DNA of 17,559 nucleotides from Candidatus Bathyarchaeota archaeon. Lineage in GTDB: Archaea; Thermoproteota; Bathyarchaeia; TCS64. Position 1 is the first letter of the stretch, and each line of letters starts with the position of its first letter. The notes under the pieces are model-generated. The model did not search any database. It had not been told where the DNA came from and saw only the letters and a program-made list of their open reading frames with translations. A program made the translations under genes and the position numbers. Location: NCBI GenBank assembly GCA_013619005.1, contig JABXKY010000060.1, forward strand, positions 1 through 17,559. Direction: 5' to 3'. This document shows positions 11,756 through 17,559 of the stretch, in pieces.

Positions 11756-13836
11756 GGCACAGGGGCTGGCTGCTGGATCCCTATATCAGGGAAAGAAACG
11801 TGGTCTACTGGTTCAAGACCAATAAAGGTGAGGCCATCAAAGTCGAGGAAAGGCATAACCCGGTCATCGTGGCCAAGCCCAAACCCGGGTACACCATTGA
11901 CAACCTGGTTTACCTCTTTGAGGAGCACCCCTTCGTGGTCTCTGCAAGCCCCGTTACGCGTTATACTTCAATCCACAGGGAGAAAAAGGCCCAGTACGTT
12001 GAGGTGAAGGTGGACATGGGCGATGACCTGGACGAGGTGGTCAGGTACGGTGAAAGGCTGCGTGAGGTCGAGGAGCTATTCAATATCGGCCTGATTCCCA
12101 TCCAGTGGCACCTCATATATCAGGGCATCCAGCCCAGCGCCCTATGCGATTTCACTGAGGAAAAAGGTCGGTTGACATCTATCGAAAAGATCGATGACGG
12201 GGAAGCATTAGAACCACCGCCTTGGAAGACCATGGTATTGGGCATATCGGACGGCTACATGGTATCAAAGGTCCAGGTCACGGATGAACACGGTGAAACG
12301 GAGGTACTTGACGGGAGTGAGAGCGTTATACTCCAGCACCTCAACGAGGCGATACTGGAGTGGGACCCCGATATCATAGTAATGGATGATCCGCGTTCGG
12401 CCACCAGGCACCTGATGAGCAGGGCTAGAAGGAAGGACATCGATCTCAGGTTCGGTAGAGGGGGCGAGGGTTTCAGGGGCAGGATACTCCTTGGGTCCGG
12501 TAGCTACAACAGTATCGGGTTGGTGGGGTTAGTGGAGAGGGCGAGGTTCACCTACGCGCCTATCGGGGTCTCGGCGGACTGGGAGCCTGGAAAGACCATC
12601 GACAGCAGGCAGTGCGCCGAGGCGGTTAAGATGGATGTGGTGGTGCCCGGGATGAACGGCGGCTACGGGTTCAAGTCCAGCGCCTGGGACATGGTAAGGA
12701 GCGACAGGGGGGGCATGATTTTCAGCCCCAAGGCTGGTCTCCACGAGAACGTGGCAGCCCTCGACTTTGAGAGCATGTTCCCCAACATCATAATCCACAG
12801 GAACGTGAGCTACGAGACCGTAACCGAGGAGGGGATCGATACGTCAAAACCGGGCTTCATGGGGGGGTTCATGGGCGAGTTCCTCACAAGGCGGCTCAGG
12901 TTCAAACATGACAGGGAAAAGTACCCGAGGGACAGCGATGAGTGGATGTGGGCTCAGCAGAGGCAGGCGGCGTTGAAGCTCATGCTGGTGGTCGTGTACG
13001 GGTACAGCGGCTGCTACTCAAACAGGTTCGCCAACGTCAGGGTCTTCCAGGAGATCAACAGGGAGGCGAGGCGCTGTATGGTGCACGCATTGAGGATCGC
13101 CCAGGGGGACGGCTTCGATGTGATCTACGGACCGTTTGACTCCCTCTTCGTCAAGAAGAGGGACGCGTCAAGGAGGGATTACATCGAGCTGGGGAAACAC
13201 ATCACCGAGGAGACGCGCCTGCCCATGAACCTGGACCACCACTTCAAGTACTTGGTTCTCCTGACAAAGACAACTGACCCCATGGTGGTAACCGCCAACA
13301 GGTACTACGCGAAGCTCATGGATGGCGGTCTTTTCTACCGGGGAATCGAGCTGAGACGCCACGACACGCCGAAATACATCTACAAGATGCAGATCGAGAT
13401 GTTGAACACTATGTTCAGGCATGAAACAGTGGAGCAGGTCAGGACGAGGGGCATGCAGGAGGCACACGACGTGGCGGCGAGGGCGATAACCAAGATCAGG
13501 CTCGGGAAAGTTGACCCCGTGGAGTTAATCATATCCAAGCGCCTCAGGAGGGAGGTCAATGAGTACAAATCAAGGCAACCACACATAGTCGCCGCGATGC
13601 TGGGCAACTCCACAAACATATCAGAGTACATTTTGTTGAACACGGAGAGCCCAAACCCGATGCTCAGGGTCATGCCGGCATCCTTGCTGGACGGCTCGCA
13701 TAAGAGTTACGACAAGAAGAAGTACGCCTCGATGGTGAGGCGGGCTGCCTGGAACCTGCTGCGGTCATTCGTCCCCGACGAGAAGAGCATTGGGACCAGG
13801 CTCTATGAGAGGACTAGGCTGGACGCGTTCGCCTAG
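11752..13836 (+). CDS. Divergent B-family DNA polymerase, PolB2 (Dpo2) type
   Basis: A 694-residue family B polymerase, shorter than replicative PolB enzymes. Palm motif A is ALDFESMFPNII (336-347; catalytic D338 kept). Motif B is RQAALKLMLVVVYGYSG (404-420): K409 and YG stay but the conserved N-S is V413-V414. Motif C is VIYGPFDSLF (457-466) instead of YGDTDS: the first Asp is Pro, while the main metal ligand, D463, remains. Exonuclease motifs are gone: Exo I D-x-E reads G-I-S (164-166) and Exo II N-x-x-x-F-D is missing after DPDIIV (205-210). The thumb region RGIELRRHDTPKY (530-542) is recognisable. The family was first described as inactivated, yet in Sulfolobales Dpo2 is reported to act in damage-induced mutagenesis. 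The start is GTG 11752, overlapping the previous stop. Confidence 0.88.
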   Translation: MRHRGWLLDPYIRERNVVYWFKTNKGEAIKVEERHNPVIVAKPKPGYTIDNLVYLFEEHPFVVSASPVTRYTSIHREKKAQYVEVKVDMGDDLDEVVRYGERLREVEELFNIGLIPIQWHLIYQGIQPSALCDFTEEKGRLTSIEKIDDGEALEPPPWKTMVLGISDGYMVSKVQVTDEHGETEVLDGSESVILQHLNEAILEWDPDIIVMDDPRSATRHLMSRARRKDIDLRFGRGGEGFRGRILLGSGSYNSIGLVGLVERARFTYAPIGVSADWEPGKTIDSRQCAEAVKMDVVVPGMNGGYGFKSSAWDMVRSDRGGMIFSPKAGLHENVAALDFESMFPNIIIHRNVSYETVTEEGIDTSKPGFMGGFMGEFLTRRLRFKHDREKYPRDSDEWMWAQQRQAALKLMLVVVYGYSGCYSNRFANVRVFQEINREARRCMVHALRIAQGDGFDVIYGPFDSLFVKKRDASRRDYIELGKHITEETRLPMNLDHHFKYLVLLTKTTDPMVVTANRYYAKLMDGGLFYRGIELRRHDTPKYIYKMQIEMLNTMFRHETVEQVRTRGMQEAHDVAARAITKIRLGKVDPVELIISKRLRREVNEYKSRQPHIVAAMLGNSTNISEYILLNTESPNPMLRVMPASLLDGSHKSYDKKKYASMVRRAAWNLLRSFVPDEKSIGTRLYERTRLDAFA

Positions 13837-13847
13837 TTATTTTATAC
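13837..13847 (+). promoter_or_regulatory. TATA box of the metallo-beta-lactamase-fold gene
   Basis: TTATTTTATAC directly follows the PolB stop codon; TTTTATA is centred 26 bases before the ATG at 13869, which supports that start over the GTG at 13848, which lies right at the end of the box. Confidence 0.65.
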
Positions 13848-13868
13848 GTGAAAGCGTACTTCTCCGCT

Positions 13869-14759
13869 ATGTCTGGTAACTGGTGGGACATCCTGCCCAG
13901 GGAAGCATACTCAAAGCTTGAGAAAGTTGAGACCAGTCAGCCATGGTACTCGGTCTACAAGATACAAGACTGGCTGTATTGCATCTACGAGGACGGACAG
14001 TACGACGAGGCGGTCATGTACCTCGTGATCGGTGAGAAGGAGGCAGTGGTCATAGACGGGGGAACTGGAATAGGGAGGCTTGATATGCTTGTGGAGGAAC
14101 TCACCGACAAGCCTTACTACCTTGTCCTGACCCACACCCACAACGACCACATCGGCGGATGCAAACACTTCAACGATATAGCCCTCTGTGACTCACCTCA
14201 GGGATGGGAGAGCGCCGCCAAGGGGCTGGGCAAGGAAAAGATGTACGAGATCATCCAACCAGGCTACGTGTGGAAGGATTATCCTGAAGGTTTTAACCCT
14301 GAAAAATACTACACACCCCCCTACACGGTGACCCGTTGGCTCAAAGACGGAGATATCATAGACCTCGGGGGGAGAAAACTCGAAGTATTGTACACGCCGG
14401 GGCACAGCAACGACCACGTATGCCTACTGGACCGGGAGGCACGGTACCTGTTCACGGGGGATATCTACTACACAGGCGGGGTCACAAGCTACCTGCCATG
14501 GGGGAACCATGACCAGTTCATCGACAGTTGTAGGAGGCTCGTCGATCTAGCTCCCCACTACGATTGGTTGATGTCAGCTCACAACGAGCCTAACGTGGAG
14601 ATGGAGCAGATGAAGGCAATGTATGAAGCAGCAGTAGCCATCAAGGAGGGGACTGCGACCGATTACAAGGAGAGCAGATCGGTGTCTGTCAACTATGATC
14701 TAAAGGTCAGGAGGTACCAGTTTGAGAGGTTCAGCCTGACGGTCAGAGACCCGTTATGA
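13869..14759 (+). CDS. Metallo-beta-lactamase-fold hydrolase
   Basis: A 296-residue protein with the full MBL metal set: HTHNDH (89-94; H89, H91, D93, H94), H179 in TPGHSNDH, D198 in FTGDIYY and H238 in SAHNEP. Strand V60-VIDGG matches the fold start. Two zinc (or iron) ions would activate water for hydrolysis of a thioester, phosphoester or lactone; the residues do not choose a substrate, and no glyoxalase II or beta-CASP additions are seen. The ATG at 13869 is preferred over the upstream GTG at 13848, because the latter falls at the TATA box. It begins only 32 bases after PolB but has its own promoter, so it may be functionally separate from the polymerase operon. A T8 tract at 14831-14838 lies downstream. 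Confidence 0.88.
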   Translation: MSGNWWDILPREAYSKLEKVETSQPWYSVYKIQDWLYCIYEDGQYDEAVMYLVIGEKEAVVIDGGTGIGRLDMLVEELTDKPYYLVLTHTHNDHIGGCKHFNDIALCDSPQGWESAAKGLGKEKMYEIIQPGYVWKDYPEGFNPEKYYTPPYTVTRWLKDGDIIDLGGRKLEVLYTPGHSNDHVCLLDREARYLFTGDIYYTGGVTSYLPWGNHDQFIDSCRRLVDLAPHYDWLMSAHNEPNVEMEQMKAMYEAAVAIKEGTATDYKESRSVSVNYDLKVRRYQFERFSLTVRDPL

Positions 14760-14808
14760 CTGCCCAAGAGGCAGTGAGAAAAAGTGGGTAATTCCATTAT
14801 CATTTCGT

Positions 14809-14838
14809 AAAAAATAGCCCCCATGCAATATTTTTTTT
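14809..14838. terminator. Converging oligo-T terminators
   Basis: On the plus strand T8 (14831-14838) lies after the MBL gene. On the minus strand six A at 14809-14814 read as a T6 tract after the ABC ATPase gene. Archaeal termination is driven by U-tracts, so transcripts from both sides should stop here. The 14760-14872 gap holds nothing else convincing. Confidence 0.55.
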
Positions 14839-14872
14839 CGCGTTATGACCAGTGGTCGGAGCGAGAAAAGGT

Positions 14873-15772
14873 TTAGTGGACGACGCCTAGGCGGTTTAAC
14901 TCGTCCCTGAGAACGTCGGCCGTGTTCTTAAAATCGGTTTGCTGTGAGACATACTCGTCGCCGCTGATGACCCCCTGTTTGAACTGGCTGTCCAGACCCG
15001 CGAGAGTTGACTCGATCTCGCTGACCCTCTGCCTCAGGTGGTCCGCGTAGTCACCGGAGTGCCCATCGTGGGTTTCAGTGGTGGGAGCCACGTCTGCCTG
15101 GACGACACCGTCGTTCATTCTAAGGATTCTGTCAGATATCCTCGCGATGCTGGGGTCGTGGGTGACCATGATGACTGTCTTGCCCATCTCCTGGTTTATC
15201 TTGCGCAGGTATTGTACTACTATTGCCGCGTTCTCTGTGTCAAGCTCTCCAGTGGGCTCGTCGGCCAAGACCAGCGGGGGGTCGTTGGCTAGCGCAGCCG
15301 CGAGAGCAACCCTCTGCTGCTCTCCACCGCTCAGCTCACCTGGTTTGTGGTCCCTCCTGTCGAGCAGGCCGACCACGCCCAGTAGCTCATCGACCCTATT
15401 TTTCCTCTCATCGGCTTTAACGCCGAGGGCCGCCATGGGTAACTCCACGTTCTCGGCTGCTGTGAGGGTTGGGATCAGGTTCATGTTCTGGAACACGTGA
15501 CCTGCTGTCTCCCTCCTGAAGTTTACCAGATCACTGACGCTCATACCTGTGAGGTCGGTCTCGAAGACCTTGACGCTTCCGGCGGTGGCCTTGTCCAGCC
15601 CACCTATGATATTAAGCAAGGTGGACTTGCCGCTACCCGACACTCCTATGATGGAGATCATCTCGCCCTTTCGGACGTTCACGTTCAAGCCCCTGAGAGC
15701 CTGGACCTCGATGTTGCCTAGCTTGTATATCTTTATCAGATCTCTTACGATAACCGCGTTTCTTGTACTCAA
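14873..15772 (-). CDS. ABC transporter ATP-binding protein (MacB/LolD-type)
   Basis: A 299-residue nucleotide-binding protein that powers the adjacent FtsX-type permease. Walker A is GVSGSGKST (43-51), the Q-loop is Q95 (VFQNMNLIP), the signature is LSGGEQQRVALA (147-158), Walker B is LVLADEP (167-173) and the H-loop is H205 (VTHDP). The ABC domain ends near 225; unlike typical 225-250 residue LolD/MacB ATPases it continues with an Asp/Glu/Thr-rich linker, then a coiled-coil-like region (DYADHLRQRVSEIESTL) and a segment DSQFKQGVISGDEYVSQQ that resembles the short L-x-x-G-x-I-x-x-E-E-Y (SHOCT-like) motif. The start is TTG at 15772, two bases after the permease stop, with Shine-Dalgarno GGAGG (15780-15784) seven bases upstream, so the two genes are coupled. 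Confidence 0.9.
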   Translation of the reverse strand: MSTRNAVIVRDLIKIYKLGNIEVQALRGLNVNVRKGEMISIIGVSGSGKSTLLNIIGGLDKATAGSVKVFETDLTGMSVSDLVNFRRETAGHVFQNMNLIPTLTAAENVELPMAALGVKADERKNRVDELLGVVGLLDRRDHKPGELSGGEQQRVALAAALANDPPLVLADEPTGELDTENAAIVVQYLRKINQEMGKTVIMVTHDPSIARISDRILRMNDGVVQADVAPTTETHDGHSGDYADHLRQRVSEIESTLAGLDSQFKQGVISGDEYVSQQTDFKNTADVLRDELNRLGVVH

Positions 15773-15774
15773 TT

Positions 15775-17559
15775 TTATTCCTCCAGTCTCAGATCCGGCT
15801 CCGCCGAGATCCTGTTTACGGCCACCACTATAGGTACAATGGTGGACAAGATTATTAGCCCAATGATTGCCCCCAGTTTCACTAATACGGTGGGGGGAAA
15901 CACCACCCTGTAACTGAATATGAACCCGAGGGCATTGTTAAGCAGGTTCACTATACCGTACAGTGTTATGACGCCCACGGCGCTACCGAGGACAATGGCG
16001 AATATGTCCATGCCTAGGTGTTCTGTGAGCATTGTGATCGCCAGCTGGCGTGGGCTGTAGCCCCTGATGACCATGATGGTCAGTTCCTTCTTCCTGCTGC
16101 GGATCATCGTCGAAATTATAAGCACGATTCCAACAGAGGCAACCAGTCCCGCGAAGTATGTCCCAAGCACTTGTATCTGTTTGGGCCCTGATAGTATGAT
16201 GTTGTCGAGAGCGTACCTCTGGTTGATCTCAGCTACGTCTACGCGTTGAACATCCGGGTCAACATCCTCCAGAACGATCTTCATAGCATCAACATCTACT
16301 CCGGGATCCAGATTGACTACTATCCTCCTCTGGTCGATATACCGCTCCTTGATCTGCTCCATGAATGTGTGGCTGACGTACATCATTGGGTTGCTTGGAA
16401 TGTAATTATCCTCAGCGAACTTTCCGTAGAACCCAACTACCCTGACCTGATAGGTCCGGCCGGCAGTCTGAACGAGCATTGTGTTGTTCACGCTGAGTCC
16501 CAGCGCCTGTGCCGCCCCGTACTCGAGGAAGGCCCCGTTTTCGATGGCAGCCATGGCATCGAACATGTCAGGGTCGTGAGCAAAGTTCAATGGCATGTAT
16601 GCGGTTTCCTCCCATACAAGGGGGTCTATGCCCCTTACCGGTATCACGCTTAGACTTGTATCTGGGGTGAAGAGAACCTCTATACTAGCCGATTGCACTC
16701 CGTCCACCTCGAGGACCTTTTCAAGCACCTGCTCAGACTCCTGCCCCTCAAAGAGCCAGACGGCAGCGTCCGCGCCCACCGCCGTGTTAACGGCGGAAAC
16801 TAGGAAATCCTCGCTAGTGGCAACGTTCCCTATGACGGTGACGCTGTATCCCACGATTAGAGCTACCATGAAGGTCGAGGCCGCCGTTCGCTTCAGGTTC
16901 CTCCTGCTGCTAAGCGCGGATAGCTTTGATACGTCTCCGACAAACATTCCAGCGACCTTGGTGAGCAGGGAGTGGTACCATGGAGCGTACTGGATAAACA
17001 GTTTAGTGAATCCCCAGAATAGCAGGATTGGAGCAATAAAGCTCAGCAGATAGTCTGTGCCCCACCAAGTCGAGTAGACCAAGTTGATGACCAGGTTGCT
17101 AGTCGTTGGCCTAAACTGCTCAACGGTGATGGCAAAGTAGATCATCAGCGTCCTGTATGCACCGAGGGCTAGGGCTAGTAACGGCTCAAAGACAGAGAAC
17201 CCATCCTCGTCCTCTGTGGCATGCTCCCTGAGAGCCTCCACCATGTTGATCTGTGACGCCCTCTGGGCTGGCCTGTAGAGCGACACCAGCGCCAGTATCA
17301 GGCTGAACGCAAATACTGTTCCAACGGTGATTGGCGAAATGGATGAAAGTATTTCGATGGGGCCAATGCCCCCGATAACAAACGGTAAGATGAGGCTGCT
17401 TCCAAACACCCCCACGAACCCAGCGAAAATCGCCACAATGAGCCCTTCGATTAGGAGCATGTAGAGGATCTGCCTGTGGTTCATGCCACGGGTTAAAAGA
17501 AGACCGATCTCCCTCTTCCTCATACCGAACATGACCTCTGTTATGGTCCTGTCTCTTAT
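15775..17559 (-). CDS. FtsX-type ABC transporter permease (partial, 5' end beyond window)
   Basis: A frame of 594 codons, open from the right edge, so the N-terminus is missing; the first in-frame ATG at 17532 is internal. It carries two FtsX-type units: RKREIGLLLTRGM near the start of the visible part and RSRKKELTIMVIRGY in the C-terminal half, each followed by membrane segments (first near LLIEGLIVAIFAG, second near DIFAIVLGSAVGVITLYG). Between them lie further transmembrane segments and a soluble extracytoplasmic region of about 200 residues. The C-terminus is LGAIIGLIILSTIVPIVVAV plus a short tail. Such MacB/LolCDE-like permeases export lipoproteins, peptides or other membrane cargo, or transmit force to outside hydrolases. 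The cargo is not evident. It is the first gene of a coupled pair with the downstream ATPase. Confidence 0.88.
   Translation of the reverse strand: MRDRTITEVMFGMRKREIGLLLTRGMNHRQILYMLLIEGLIVAIFAGFVGVFGSSLILPFVIGGIGPIEILSSISPITVGTVFAFSLILALVSLYRPAQRASQINMVEALREHATEDEDGFSVFEPLLALALGAYRTLMIYFAITVEQFRPTTSNLVINLVYSTWWGTDYLLSFIAPILLFWGFTKLFIQYAPWYHSLLTKVAGMFVGDVSKLSALSSRRNLKRTAASTFMVALIVGYSVTVIGNVATSEDFLVSAVNTAVGADAAVWLFEGQESEQVLEKVLEVDGVQSASIEVLFTPDTSLSVIPVRGIDPLVWEETAYMPLNFAHDPDMFDAMAAIENGAFLEYGAAQALGLSVNNTMLVQTAGRTYQVRVVGFYGKFAEDNYIPSNPMMYVSHTFMEQIKERYIDQRRIVVNLDPGVDVDAMKIVLEDVDPDVQRVDVAEINQRYALDNIILSGPKQIQVLGTYFAGLVASVGIVLIISTMIRSRKKELTIMVIRGYSPRQLAITMLTEHLGMDIFAIVLGSAVGVITLYGIVNLLNNALGFIFSYRVVFPPTVLVKLGAIIGLIILSTIVPIVVAVNRISAEPDLRLEE

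Noticed and set aside
13848-13868. GTG start for the MBL gene
   Set aside because: The GTG is at the end of the TATA box; ATG at 13869 has ideal spacing for a leaderless transcript.
14847-14857. Small inverted repeat GACC-AGT-GGTC
   Set aside because: Four-base stem, too short to support a call beyond the oligo-T terminators nearby.
15078-15500. 140-residue plus-strand open frame over the ABC ATPase
   Set aside because: Antisense to intact Walker A, signature and Walker B motifs; Ser/Pro-rich shadow.
1-17559. CRISPR arrays, insertion sequences, rRNA genes
   Set aside because: No spaced direct repeats, transposase frames, terminal inverted repeats or rRNA-like sequence were seen.

Overview
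The window is archaeal. The evidence is AT-rich TATA boxes centred about 24-31 bases before nearly every start codon with no leader, a tRNA gene with a bulge-helix-bulge intron and no encoded CCA, a KEOPS subunit (Cgi121), a Tan1-type THUMP protein, an SsoSSB-type single-stranded DNA-binding protein and an archaeal PolB2-type polymerase. The SSB type, the non-canonical tRNA intron and PolB2 lean towards the TACK/Thermoproteota side (or Asgard) rather than a classical methanogen or haloarchaeon. The lineage cannot be fixed from this sequence alone.

Layout, left to right. At the left edge a minus-strand reading frame that looks like the N-terminal domain of a tyrosine integrase runs out of the 3' end of an intron-containing elongator tRNA-Met(CAT) gene; this looks like an integration junction whose element lies outside the window. 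Next come an alanine-racemase-fold enzyme and a DEAD-box helicase (both minus). A 289-base regulatory gap follows, then a ZIP metal transporter and a Sua5/YrdC protein (plus). Sua5 overlaps tail-to-tail with a DUF89 phosphatase, which diverges from a Tan1-like THUMP protein across only 37 bases. Tan1 in turn overlaps tail-to-tail with Cgi121. Sua5 and Cgi121 both serve t6A37 formation in tRNA, and Tan1 serves tRNA acetylation, so this stretch is rich in tRNA modification genes.

A compositionally somewhat different Rossmann dehydrogenase follows, then the SSB, an arginase-fold protein with altered active-site residues, and a DAO-family flavoprotein oxidoreductase.

The most interesting unit is 10715-13836: a RecA/RadA-fold protein with destroyed Walker motifs, translationally coupled (GTGA overlap) to a B-family polymerase with no recognisable exonuclease motifs and altered motifs B and C. 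The pair parallels bacterial mutasome logic (a RecA-like accessory protein plus a degenerate polymerase), but that function is inference. A metallo-beta-lactamase-fold hydrolase follows with its own promoter. The window closes with a minus-strand ABC exporter: an ATPase with a C-terminal extension and an FtsX-type permease cut by the right edge.
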